Shown in pieces: positions 1-7,414 of a DNA stretch of 64,000 nucleotides. Location of the stretch: NCBI GenBank assembly GCA_963744105.1, contig CAVUSJ010000006.1:476086-540085 (forward strand). The letters are read 5' to 3'. The first letter of the stretch is position 1, and every line of letters starts with the position of its first letter. The notes below the pieces were generated by a model. The model saw only the letters and a list, made by a program, of their open reading frames with translations. It was not told the DNA's origin and made no database searches. Both the position numbers and the translations under genes were made by a program. This stretch comes from DASUPK01 sp963744105 (lineage in GTDB: Bacteria; Actinomycetota; Thermoleophilia; Solirubrobacterales; 70-9).

Positions 1-1
1 C

Positions 2-715
2 GACTTGCTCTCGATCGGCGGCAACCACCTGATCCACGCCCTACGCCGCAACGTGCCAGTCAACATCCTGCTCTTTAACAACCAGATCTACGGCCTCACC
101 AAGGGCCAGTACTCGCCGACCAGCGAGGAGGGCAAGGTGACCAAGTCGACGCCCTTCGGCTCTCAGGATCACCCCTTCAACCCGATCGCACTTGCCCTCG
201 GCGCCGACGCCAGCTTCGTCGCACGGACCGTCGACACTGATCGCGACCACGAGACCGAAGTCTTGCGCGCCGCCGCCGCCCACCGCGGCTCGTCGTTTAT
301 CGAGATCTACCAGAACTGCAATGTCTTCAATGACGGCGCCTTCGACGCTGTGCGGGGCAAGGCGAAGGCCGCCAACCAAATTCGCCTCGTTGACGGCGAG
401 CCGATTCGTTTCGGCGCCGACGGAGAGCGCGGCGTGTTCCGCGGCCGGGACGGGCGCCTGCAGGTGGCCGACGTCACCGAGGTCGGCGAGGACGCCCTGG
501 TCGTCCACGACGCTGACGACCCGACCCACGCCTACGCCCTCGCCCGCCTTGCCGACCGGCCCAGTGGCCCGACTCCCCTAGGCGTCCTTCGCTCGAGCGA
601 CCGACCGACCTATGCGGAGGGGATGGGCGAGGAGCTCGCCGCGGCCCGGGAGGGCGTCGGCGACGACGACCTGACCGCGCTGCTCCGATCGGGCGATACC
701 TGGACCATTGAGTAG
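2..715 (+). CDS. korB: 2-oxoacid:ferredoxin oxidoreductase, beta subunit (KorB-like), 3' part
   Basis: The gene enters from the left edge, so only the C-terminal 237 residues are visible. The beta subunit carries thiamine diphosphate and passes electrons from a 2-oxoacid, probably 2-oxoglutarate, to ferredoxin while forming an acyl-CoA. The segment GGNHLIHALRRN followed by NNQIYGLTKGQYSPTSE is the typical TPP-pocket region of actinobacterial KorB, and the STPFGS and HPFNPIALALGA stretches follow in the expected order. The reading frame is open from base 2 and ends at TAG 713-715. The alpha subunit would lie to the left, outside the window. An inverted repeat at 813-842 lies about 100 nt downstream. 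The substrate (2-oxoglutarate rather than pyruvate) is inferred from family resemblance. Confidence 0.85.
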   Translation, partial: DLLSIGGNHLIHALRRNVPVNILLFNNQIYGLTKGQYSPTSEEGKVTKSTPFGSQDHPFNPIALALGADASFVARTVDTDRDHETEVLRAAAAHRGSSFIEIYQNCNVFNDGAFDAVRGKAKAANQIRLVDGEPIRFGADGERGVFRGRDGRLQVADVTEVGEDALVVHDADDPTHAYALARLADRPSGPTPLGVLRSSDRPTYAEGMGEELAAAREGVGDDDLTALLRSGDTWTIE

Positions 716-1078
716 CTGTCGGCGCGACCGACCCGGATGGCCAGGCTCAGCAGCTCGATCAACCCCCTGAACGCAGAACGCTGGGGGCCAAAGGAGGGAA
801 CGGTCGGAGAGTGCCGCTTTGGACGAGAAGCGGCGCTTCTCGCGCTGACGGCGGCCTCTCACTGACCCGCCAGCGTCGGCCTTTGACCAGTTAGACCGGG
901 GCGGGGCGTCCGCCGCCTTCTCACCAACGTGGTCTTGGTCACACCTCCGAATCCCGCCACGAGTGATTCCCGTATCCAGATCAGACAGCGAACAGCAGCG
1001 ATAAGGCTTCGCTGCACGGAGACCCACGAGCAAGGAATGAGCAATGAAGGGACCAGCGGTGACACTCACGAATGGGCG
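716..1078. other. gene-free stretch with an inverted repeat
   Basis: I see no convincing coding sequence here. The one visible structure is a cluster of inverted repeats: 813-819 pairs with 828-834 (GCCGCTT/AAGCGGC), and 824-832 is also the reverse complement of 834-842. There is no T-run after it, so it could be a factor-dependent terminator for korB or a DNA-level palindrome. The right end abuts the 3' end of the HNH gene on the opposite strand. Confidence 0.4.
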
Positions 1079-1576
1079 CTACGAGATTCGAATCCCAACC
1101 GGAGGACAGCTCGTCCTCGTCGATCCGCCTGAGGCCGGCTGGCGGCTCGAACGCCCTCGGACGAACGGTCCACGAGCGCTGCGACGCCAGTCTCCCCGCG
1201 CCTGACTCCAAAGTTCGGGGGCTTTGGGCGGCTGCTCGAGCCGCGTCTGTTTCGCATGACAGGCGTGGCAGAGCGAGACCAGGAACTCGTCCGCGTAGGG
1301 ATTGAGGCCGCGGGCGAGCAGCAGCTTCAACGGCGGCTCATGGTGAACCTCGGTGGCGAGCTCTCGGTCGCAGTGCTCGCAGATCGGGTTCTCGAACTTC
1401 TTTCGGCGGGCGACGATCAGCCAGTGCTTGCGTGCGTAGAAGCGATTGCGCTCCATCGCGTCCTTGCGCCGCACCCTGCTGCGATCACGTTCCTTCGCCT
1501 TGCGGTGCTCATCGCAACGTCCTCGGCTCGTGGCGTACCGGGGGCACCCGGGTTCGAGACAGGGCCGGTGCGGCAT
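1079..1576 (-). CDS. HNH endonuclease, phage-type
   Basis: A predicted 165-residue HNH nuclease that would nick or cut double-stranded DNA using a divalent metal. A first Cys/His cluster (CLEPGCPRY ... GRCDEH, about residues 6-24) is followed by a basic stretch. The nuclease core then has CEHC, the VHHE pair and CHACHAKQT, giving the HH-N-H plus two-CxxC arrangement of phage-associated HNH proteins that sit next to terminases. The C-terminal 50 residues are Arg/Ser/Pro-rich, without recognisable motifs, and may be a run-on tail. The ATG overlaps the TGA of the upstream Cys-rich mini-gene (ATGA), so the two are probably translated together. No terminase or other phage gene is nearby, so this looks like a remnant or a stand-alone homing-type nuclease. 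Confidence 0.7.
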   Translation of the reverse strand: MPHRPCLEPGCPRYATSRGRCDEHRKAKERDRSRVRRKDAMERNRFYARKHWLIVARRKKFENPICEHCDRELATEVHHEPPLKLLLARGLNPYADEFLVSLCHACHAKQTRLEQPPKAPELWSQARGDWRRSARGPFVRGRSSRQPASGGSTRTSCPPVGIRIS

Positions 1577-1773
1577 CAGCCCGCCACCGCCACTGTCACC
1601 ACGTGCTTGTCGCGTTCAGAGCAGCGCAGTTCGAGCTCGCCCTTGCTGTAGGTCGCCCAGACCGGCGCATCGTGGCAGCGGCCGAACAGGACCAGCGTGT
1701 CGTCGCACTCGCAGCCCGGCTCGTCGCAGCGCAGCCGATCGACTTCGGGGCGAAGGGTGAGCGCCTCAGCCAT
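1576..1773 (-). CDS. small Cys-rich protein, probably zinc-binding
   Basis: A 65-residue protein of unknown function. I chose the ATG at 1771-1773 because GAGGAAA lies 9 nt upstream; a longer reading to 1839 has no such signal. Residues around 15-25 read RCDEPGCECDD, and further Cys occur in GRCHDAP and LRCSERDKH, a spacing that fits a small zinc ribbon. The stop codon overlaps the ATG of the HNH gene, so the two probably form a two-gene operon. Similar small zinc proteins accompany HNH genes in phage-derived segments, but I do not recognise this one specifically. Confidence 0.5.
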   Translation of the reverse strand: MAEALTLRPEVDRLRCDEPGCECDDTLVLFGRCHDAPVWATYSKGELELRCSERDKHVVTVAVAG

Positions 1774-1944
1774 TGAAAACCATTTCCTCGTGGGTGTGGC
1801 GAGCCACCCGGGGACTAGCGCATGCAGGCCATGGCCCACGGCGCCGTCCCCCTAGGCCGTGAGACAGCGGCAGCGGTCACGTGTATTCCTCATGCACCAA
1901 TGGTCCCGCGCGCATCGGTCATGTCCGTTCGCCATTTGTTCGCC

Positions 1945-1966
1945 AGTGAGACACCGAAACAACCGG
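1945..1966 (+). repeat. 22-bp direct repeat, copy 1
   Basis: AGTGAGACACCGAAACAACC followed by GG is identical to 2475-2496. Both copies are followed by a degenerate GCAAYCGG ... TCGGCTGGA or CCGGCTGGA tail. The two copies bracket the terminator and the rhodanese-like gene. Confidence 0.8.
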
Positions 1967-2053
1967 GCGCAATCGGACCTAATCGGCTGGATTCGTGCCT
2001 GATGGCGGGGCGCCGTGCGTAGGTCCCAGTTCTCTCCTCCCTGTAGTACCCCT

Positions 2054-2084
2054 AGAGACCCCGCTTCGGCGGGGTCTCTTTTTT
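2054..2084 (+). terminator. strong intrinsic terminator
   Basis: An 11-bp perfect stem (AGAGACCCCGC/GCGGGGTCTCT) closes on a TTCG tetraloop and is followed directly by six T residues (2079-2084). It works only for rightward transcription, because the other strand has A residues there. It is the only canonical U-tract terminator I noticed in the window. Confidence 0.9.
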
Positions 2085-2157
2085 GCGCGGATTTGCCCCA
2101 CTCCCGGCGTCGCGACCCTCACCCGATAAATTGAGCGCAATGGAGGGACCCCACGCA

Positions 2158-2445
2158 GTGGTGAGATCAATGAAGCCCGAGGCGGCGTGGGGCGCGGTCC
2201 AGCTCGGCTTCGCGGAGATTCTCGATCTGCGGACCGGGATCGAGCGTCGCCGCCACGGAGCCCCGCCTGGGGCGAGACCGGTATCGCTCGCCAAGCACAT
2301 CGCAAGTCCTGAGGGGCCCGGTGCCATCTACCTCTGCCAACACGCCATCCGCTCGAAGGCGACCTTGCGCCGGGGGGCTGCCGAGGTCGAGGGCGGCTTC
2401 GCCGCGTGGAAGGAGGCTGGCCTTCCAGTCGAGGAGGTCGACTAG
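2158..2445 (+). CDS. rhodanese-like domain protein
   Basis: A single-domain rhodanese of about 95 residues that would carry a persulfide on its active-site Cys. Visible landmarks are EILDLRTGIERRRHGAPPGA (the CH2A/CH2B-like region), YLCQHAIRSK with the catalytic Cys near residue 60, and the C-terminal GGFAAWKEAGLPVEE signature. I chose GTG at 2158 because GGAGGGA lies 9 nt upstream; ATG codons at 2140 and 2170 are in frame and possible. It lies alone between the two 22-bp direct repeats, directly after a strong terminator, so it seems to be its own transcription unit. No sulfur-metabolism partner is adjacent. Confidence 0.7.
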   Translation: MVRSMKPEAAWGAVQLGFAEILDLRTGIERRRHGAPPGARPVSLAKHIASPEGPGAIYLCQHAIRSKATLRRGAAEVEGGFAAWKEAGLPVEEVD

Positions 2446-2474
2446 CGTGGGCTGCGGGATCCGGCGGTTTGCGG

Positions 2475-2496
2475 AGTGAGACACCGAAACAACCGG
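2475..2496 (+). repeat. 22-bp direct repeat, copy 2
   Basis: Identical to 1945-1966 over 22 bp, with 530 bp between equivalent positions. It lies 29 bp after the rhodanese-like stop codon. Together the copies delimit a small cassette holding a terminator and one gene. Confidence 0.8.
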
Positions 2497-2546
2497 AAGC
2501 AACCGGCTGGACGCGCGAGCTTCAGTCCTTATCCCCCAGGACCGAC

Positions 2547-2753
2547 TCAACTTCCGTCGAGCGCAACCGGCGGACCCCAGCTCGGCACCTGAAACACCTC
2601 GTACGTGCTGTCCGGCGAGCCCGCCTCGCGGACGCGAAAGACACCGTCGGAGCGAGCCGTCATCGCGACCGCCTGGCCCGCCGATCTCGCCTCGATTCGC
2701 TCTTCCCGGGAATACCAGCGCTCGTCGATTTGCTGTTCCACGGCGAACCTCAT
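2547..2753 (-). CDS. small hypothetical protein
   Basis: A 68-residue soluble protein with no recognised domain. It begins 2 nt after the stop of the upstream small gene at 2756-3025 and probably shares its transcript. It has a mixed charged composition with a WYSREERIEARS stretch and ends in VPSWGPPVALDGS. Codon usage looks like that of real genes, but the evidence rests on the tight spacing and open frame only. Confidence 0.4.
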   Translation of the reverse strand: MRFAVEQQIDERWYSREERIEARSAGQAVAMTARSDGVFRVREAGSPDSTYEVFQVPSWGPPVALDGS

Positions 2754-2755
2754 CG

Positions 2756-3025
2756 TCAGAGGCTCGCCAGGTAGCTGGCGAAGGAAACGTCGAGCTCCGT
2801 ACGCGCGGCTCGAGAGCGACTCCGGTTCCCCGCCCCCTCCAGTTCATGCCGACGCGCCTCAGTCAGATCGCGGATCGCGGCGATCAGCGCTTCTTCCCGC
2901 AACTCAGTTCGCTCGGCGGCTTCCCAGCGTGATGGAAGCTCGGCCGGATCGACACCACGTCCGAGCAGAACGCCGACCCATTCGATGTCCATCGCTGTCA
3001 TGCCTCGACGGTAAATCCGAACCAT
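2756..3025 (-). CDS. small hypothetical protein, helical
   Basis: An 89-residue protein. I chose the ATG at 3023-3025 because GAGG lies 8 nt upstream; a longer start at 3049 is possible. It is predicted to be mostly helical, with a charged central segment (WEAAERTELREEALIAAIRD) and no membrane segment or signal peptide. It is the first gene of a probable two-gene unit with 2547-2753. I do not recognise the family. Confidence 0.45.
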   Translation of the reverse strand: MVRIYRRGMTAMDIEWVGVLLGRGVDPAELPSRWEAAERTELREEALIAAIRDLTEARRHELEGAGNRSRSRAARTELDVSFASYLASL

Positions 3026-3154
3026 CGCCGATACCTCGGTGCTTCCCACGGGTATCGAGGCGGTTCAAAGGCCCCCCGCGGCCAGGAAATCACTGAACCC
3101 GCCTAAGGGCTTAGTACGGATGAGCTCGGAGCCGGGGACTCCGAAACATGCAGT

Positions 3155-4552
3155 GTGCGCCGAAGAGCGTGGGAACGCTTCGTGGATCCACCGCCGGCTC
3201 GCGCCAAAGAGCCGACCCTGCCCAGGGTCATCGGGGTTCTCTATGTGGCCGCCGGCCTGCTTGGGCTCGTCTCTCTCGCCCTCGCCCATCCGCCCAATGT
3301 GAACCACCAGGGGCTGGCGGGACTGGGCGTCGTGGCCGTGCTGGTCGGCTGCCTCTTCTTCAGCTTCGCGAAGGTCATCCCGAGGTGGCTGGTCGAGGTG
3401 TCGATCGGCGGCGGCTCCGCGATGATCGCCCTGGCCGTCTACTTCAGCGCGGCGGCCGGGATCTTCAGCTCCATGTTCGTCTGGATCGCGGCGTTCACCG
3501 CCCTCTTCCTTCCGCGAAGAACGAGCTTCCTCCACCTCGTATGGCTGTTGGCCTGCTACGCGCTTGCGCTGTTCAATCTGAACGACCCGACCGGCTACTC
3601 GCCCGTGACGCGCCTTCTGCTCACCGGAATCGGCCTCTTCGCCGTTGCCGGCCTGACCTTCTGGCTGGTGCAGCGCCGCCGCTTCGCCGAAGAGCGATCG
3701 CAGCGCTTCTTCGACCTCTCCAGGGACATGCTCTGCACCGCGAATGCGGAGGGCCATTTCGTCGAGTTGAACCGAGCCTGGACGAACACACTCGGTTACT
3801 CCGATACGGAACTCCGCGCGCGCCGGTACATCGACCTCGTTCACCCCGATGACCGCGAGAAGACGGAAGAGGAAGTGGCGAACGTCTTCGGCGGTCAGGG
3901 CACCGTGATGTTCGATTGCCGCTACCGGGCAAAGGACGGCAGTTGGCGCTGGCTGCTCTGGAGTGGGGCGCTCAGCCGCGAGAGCGGGCTCATCTTCTGG
4001 CGGGCCACCGACATCACCTCGGCCAAGGAGCTGGCCATTGAGCGGGAAGAGCTCGTCAGGGAACTCGACTCGATTGCCAGGACCGATCCTCTCACCAGCA
4101 TTCCGAACCGCCGCTGGCTCGACAACGAGATTCAGCGGGAGATGGCCCGGGTGAGTCGGCAGGACGAGCGACTTGGTTTGGCAATGCTCGACCTGGATCG
4201 CTTCAAGCAATACAACGATGCCCACGGTCACCCAGCCGGCGATCAGTTGCTTCGCGACGCTGCGAAAGGATGGCGCTCCGGACTGAGGACGAGCGACTTC
4301 CTGGCTCGCTACGGGGGCGAGGAGTTCGTCGTGCTCCTTCCCGAATGCAGTCCGGCCGAGGCGGAGGAGACGATCAACCGGATGCGGGCCGCCACACCAG
4401 CGCCGATGACCTGTTCGGCGGGGATCGCGTTTTGGGACGGCGTCGAGAACGCCGACGCCTTGATCGCCCGCGCGGATACGGCTCTCTACGCGGCAAAGGA
4501 CGCGGGTCGGGACCGGACCGTCTTGCTCGATATCAGTCCGATCGAGACCTAG
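3155..4552 (+). CDS. membrane PAS-GGDEF diguanylate cyclase
   Basis: A 465-residue membrane-bound enzyme predicted to make cyclic di-GMP from two GTP. About six hydrophobic segments occupy residues 22-175 as a sensory membrane domain. A PAS domain follows (about 185-295, with LGYSDTEL and HPDDRE), then a GGDEF domain (about 310-460). The active-site loop is GGEEF at 387-391. An intact inhibitory I-site RxxD lies at 378-381, exactly five residues before it, so product feedback inhibition is likely. The start is GTG 3155, with GGGG about 13 nt upstream, which is a weak signal. It appears monocistronic. No EAL or PilZ partner is visible in the window. Confidence 0.9.
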   Translation: MRRRAWERFVDPPPARAKEPTLPRVIGVLYVAAGLLGLVSLALAHPPNVNHQGLAGLGVVAVLVGCLFFSFAKVIPRWLVEVSIGGGSAMIALAVYFSAAAGIFSSMFVWIAAFTALFLPRRTSFLHLVWLLACYALALFNLNDPTGYSPVTRLLLTGIGLFAVAGLTFWLVQRRRFAEERSQRFFDLSRDMLCTANAEGHFVELNRAWTNTLGYSDTELRARRYIDLVHPDDREKTEEEVANVFGGQGTVMFDCRYRAKDGSWRWLLWSGALSRESGLIFWRATDITSAKELAIEREELVRELDSIARTDPLTSIPNRRWLDNEIQREMARVSRQDERLGLAMLDLDRFKQYNDAHGHPAGDQLLRDAAKGWRSGLRTSDFLARYGGEEFVVLLPECSPAEAEETINRMRAATPAPMTCSAGIAFWDGVENADALIARADTALYAAKDAGRDRTVLLDISPIET

Positions 4553-4702
4553 GGGATTCGTAAGCGTCTGCCCCGGTCCCGGCGGGCCTACCAAGGCTTA
4601 ACCCACTCCTTGCCAGCCGATTCCCCGCCCCTGGGCATCGTCTGACGCGCGCCGTCCAAGCTGCGGCCACAACGTCAAGTCCAAGCCAAGGAGGGAAATC
4701 GA

Positions 4703-5212
4703 ATGACCACGCTGACCAAGACGCTGCTGGCCGTCGCGGCCACCATGCTCGTCGCGGGCGGCGCATACGCCGCGACCGCACCGAAGGGCAACGAACCGGC
4801 GCCCGCCGCTCCCGCGGCCGACGTCAAGGGCCCGTGCGACGAGGCCGAGCACGCCGCCGACCCCCGTTGCGCCGGCGCCCAGGTGCCGGAGGACAACGCC
4901 AGGCACGCGGAGGATCGCAACGGGAACGAGGTCGAGCACCATCAAGCTCGCCACGACGACAACCAGGCCGAGGATGTCGGCGACGACAACCCCGGCGAGG
5001 CAGAAAGCCATGACAACCGCGGTCCCGGCTCGATGAACTCGGGACCGGGCAACGCCGAGGATCGCGGCGACCAGGCGCAGGCGGAGGACAACTCCGGGCC
5101 GGGCTCGGATGACTCGGGACATTCCGAGTCCGGGCATTCCGGCTCCGGGCACTCCGGCTCCGACGACTCGGGCACGGATGACTCCGCGTCCGGCGGGTCC
5201 GGCCGAGACTGA
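4703..5212 (+). CDS. exported acidic, His/Asp/Ser/Gly-rich low-complexity protein
   Basis: A 169-residue exported protein of unknown function. AGGAGGG lies 7 nt before the ATG. Residues 1-23 form a signal peptide ending in GGAYA. The mature part is very acidic (runs of DD, ED, AED), with scattered His (HHQARHDDN) and a C-terminal Gly/Ser/Asp tail in which short GHSGS-like units recur. One Cys pair (GPCDEA ... DPRCAG) lies near residues 44-57. Such composition suggests binding of metal ions or calcium, but no domain is recognised. It precedes a two-component system, on whose far side lies a second protein of similar composition (7415-7918). Confidence 0.75.
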   Translation: MTTLTKTLLAVAATMLVAGGAYAATAPKGNEPAPAAPAADVKGPCDEAEHAADPRCAGAQVPEDNARHAEDRNGNEVEHHQARHDDNQAEDVGDDNPGEAESHDNRGPGSMNSGPGNAEDRGDQAQAEDNSGPGSDDSGHSESGHSGSGHSGSDDSGTDDSASGGSGRD

Positions 5213-5232
5213 GCCACTTACCAGGGAAGAGA

Positions 5233-5270
5233 GATCGGGCCGCCGGGTCGCATCCGCCGGCGGCCCGATC
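5233..5270 (+). terminator. hairpin without T-tract after the exported protein gene
   Basis: A perfect 14-bp stem (5233-5246 with 5257-5270, GATCGGGCCGCCGG and its complement) encloses a 10-nt loop, 20 nt after the stop codon. There is no T-run. Hairpins of this kind serve as terminators in high-GC actinobacteria, and it separates the exported protein gene from the response regulator. Confidence 0.6.
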
Positions 5271-5305
5271 CACCCTCTGCCCGCACCCCTAGCATCCGTG
5301 CGGCT

Positions 5306-6019
5306 GTGAACGTCCCCGGTCAACGGCCCACGATCCTGCTCGTCGAGGACGAGCGGGCGATCACCGAGCCACTCGCCGAGGCCCTCGAGCGTGAGGGCTT
5401 CGTCGCGTCCCTGGCTGGAACGGCGGCCGAGGCTCTGGAGAAGGCGACCGGCGCGGCGCCGGACCTCGTCCTGCTGGACATCGGCCTGCCCGACGGATCC
5501 GGCCTCGATGTCTGCCGCGAGCTCCGCAGGCAGTCGGAGGTCCCGATCATCATGCTGACGGCACGCGGCGCCGAGGCGGATCGCGTCGCCGGCCTGGAGC
5601 TCGGCGCCGACGACTATGTAGTCAAACCCTTCTCCGCGCGCGAGGTGATGGCGCGCGTCCGGGCCGTCCTGCGGCGCACCGGATCGGGCCCCAGCGGCGA
5701 TGAATCCGATCGGGTCGAGATCGGAGAGCTGACGCTCGACACAGCCAGGCACGAGGCACGGCTCGGAAACCGGCCCCTCGAGCTCTCGCGGAAGGAGTTC
5801 GAGCTTCTGCGCGTGCTGATGGAGGGAGCCGGGTCCGTGATCACCCGCGAGTCGTTGATCGAGGAGGTCTGGGACATGAACTGGTTCGGCTCGACCAAGA
5901 CTCTCGACGTGCACGTCAGCGGGCTGCGCCGCAAGCTCGACGACGATCCGAAGGAGCCGCGCTACATCCACACGGTGCGCGGCGTCGGATTCCGCTTCTC
6001 GGGGGCCGACGAGGTCTGA
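5306..6019 (+). CDS. OmpR-family response regulator
   Basis: A 237-residue two-component response regulator. The receiver domain (about 8-122) has the acidic pair E14/D15, phospho-acceptor Asp58 in LLDIGLP, and Lys107 in YVVKPFS. The C-terminal winged-helix DNA-binding domain (about 135-235) contains LSRKEFELLRVLM and the terminal YIHTVRGVGFRF. The start is GTG 5306. The histidine kinase gene begins 4 nt after its stop, so the two are coupled. The targets are likely to include the flanking exported His/acid-rich proteins, although this is inferred from position only. Confidence 0.93.
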   Translation: MNVPGQRPTILLVEDERAITEPLAEALEREGFVASLAGTAAEALEKATGAAPDLVLLDIGLPDGSGLDVCRELRRQSEVPIIMLTARGAEADRVAGLELGADDYVVKPFSAREVMARVRAVLRRTGSGPSGDESDRVEIGELTLDTARHEARLGNRPLELSRKEFELLRVLMEGAGSVITRESLIEEVWDMNWFGSTKTLDVHVSGLRRKLDDDPKEPRYIHTVRGVGFRFSGADEV

Positions 6020-6023
6020 CCGC

Positions 6024-7391
6024 ATGAGCCTGCGCGCCCGCCTGCTCGCGGCCTTCGCGTACACGCTGATCGTGGTGATCGTGGCACTCGAGGTGCCGCT
6101 CTCCGCGAACGTCTCCGACCGGGTGAACGCCGAGGTCGAGGCGGACTCCGCCGCGCAGACGCAAGTCGTCGCGGCGTCGGCCGCGGACCAGCTGCGCAAC
6201 AGGGCGAGGCTCGCGCAGATCACCCGCCGCGCGGCGGTCAGCCTGGACGGGCTCGTCTTCGTGGTCGACGGGAATGGCCGCCAGATCGCGAGCTCCGCCG
6301 GCGGCATCACCCGGCCGCCCCAGCCGACCGACGACCCCGTGGCGCTGCAGGCACTCGGCGGCGAGGTCGCGCAGGGCCGCCACCACGAGGGCCGCGACAT
6401 CCTCTCCACCGCGGTGCCGATCGTCCGCAACGGGCGCACGGTGGGCGCGCTGGAGGTCGAGCAGAGCCTGAGCGCGGTCCGGGATCAGGTGCGCCAGGAC
6501 GTCTTCGCCCTGGTCGGGATCGGGGTGCTGGCGCTGGTCCTCGGTCTCGGCGTCGCCTGGATCCTGGCCGGCTCGATCGCGCGGCCCCTGCGCTCGCTCG
6601 GCGAGGCCGCTCGCCGGCGGGCCGCAGGCGACGCGGAGGCGCGCGCGCCGGAGCGCGGGTCGCGCGAGCAGGTGCAGGTCGCGCGGGAGTTCAACGAGAT
6701 GGCCGACCGGCTCGAGGCCGTGCTGGAGTCGCAGCGGGCGTTCGTGGCCGACGCCTCGCATCAGCTCCGCACGCCGCTCACGGGCCTTCGGCTCCGCCTC
6801 GAGGCCGCGGGTGTGAAGACCTCCGACCCGGCCGTCGCCAAGGAGCTGCAGGCCGCCGAGCACGAGACCCTCCGCCTGAACCAGCTCGTCGAGGATCTGC
6901 TCGAGCTCGCCTCGAGCGAGCAGCCGGCCGAGGACGACCGGGCGGACCTCACGCTGGCGGTGCAGGCCGCGGCCGAGCGCTGGCGCGGGCCGGCGAGCGA
7001 GAGCCGCCACGACATCGCGTTCGAAACCGATGGCGAGGTCATGGTGCGCGCGGGCTCGCGGGAGCTCGCGGCGATCCTCGACAACCTGGTCGAGAACGCG
7101 ATCAAGTACTCGCCGAGCGGCTCGCCGGTGAGGATCGAGTGCGCGAGCGAGAACGGCAGCGCCACCGTCGGCGTGGTAAGCGACTCGGGCCCGCTCGACG
7201 ACAACGTCGCCAGGCACGCGTTCGAGCGCTTCTACCGGGGGCCCGGAGGCGGCCCCGGGACCGGGCTCGGGCTGGCGATCGTCCAGGCCCTCGCGAGGCG
7301 TCGCGGCGGCCGGGCGAGGCTCCGGGCGGTCGACCAGAGGCTGGTGTGCGCCGAGGTGAGCCTGCCCACCGCTGACTTTGCAAACTCCTAA
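6024..7391 (+). CDS. sensor histidine kinase
   Basis: A 455-residue membrane histidine kinase, partner of the response regulator just upstream. A first membrane helix (about 7-27) and a second (about 161-183) enclose an extracytoplasmic sensor region of some 130 residues. HAMP follows, then the dimerisation domain with phospho-acceptor His246 in DASHQLRTPLT, and a catalytic domain with an N-box DNLVENAIKYSP and a glycine-rich lid (PGTGLGLAIVQAL). The sensor region has no recognised ligand motif but includes GRHHEGRD, a possible His-based metal site. A second exported His-rich gene starts 24 nt after the stop. Confidence 0.93.
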   Translation: MSLRARLLAAFAYTLIVVIVALEVPLSANVSDRVNAEVEADSAAQTQVVAASAADQLRNRARLAQITRRAAVSLDGLVFVVDGNGRQIASSAGGITRPPQPTDDPVALQALGGEVAQGRHHEGRDILSTAVPIVRNGRTVGALEVEQSLSAVRDQVRQDVFALVGIGVLALVLGLGVAWILAGSIARPLRSLGEAARRRAAGDAEARAPERGSREQVQVAREFNEMADRLEAVLESQRAFVADASHQLRTPLTGLRLRLEAAGVKTSDPAVAKELQAAEHETLRLNQLVEDLLELASSEQPAEDDRADLTLAVQAAAERWRGPASESRHDIAFETDGEVMVRAGSRELAAILDNLVENAIKYSPSGSPVRIECASENGSATVGVVSDSGPLDDNVARHAFERFYRGPGGGPGTGLGLAIVQALARRRGGRARLRAVDQRLVCAEVSLPTADFANS

Positions 7392-7414
7392 CCCCCTGCA
7401 TCTAGCCTGATCTC

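Larger units (their letters stand above)
1774..2157. other. gene-free stretch holding repeat copy 1 and a terminator
   Basis: No convincing gene is visible. The stretch contains the first copy of a 22-bp direct repeat (1945-1966), followed by related short motifs (GCAATCGG, TAATCGGCTGGA), and a strong rightward terminator at 2054-2084. A rightward terminator here has no obvious gene to terminate, because the nearest plus-strand gene (korB) ended 1.3 kb earlier. A short unannotated transcript between about 1800 and 2050 is therefore possible. Confidence 0.4.

Noticed and set aside
1060..1105. GAGATTCGAATCCCAAC, a possible T-arm near the HNH gene end.
   Set aside because: The flanking bases do not form a 5-bp T-stem and no other arms are present.
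2167..2847. A 226-residue minus-strand frame.
   Set aside because: It runs antisense to the rhodanese gene and through the second repeat, and its composition is Arg/Gly-rich like other shadow frames.
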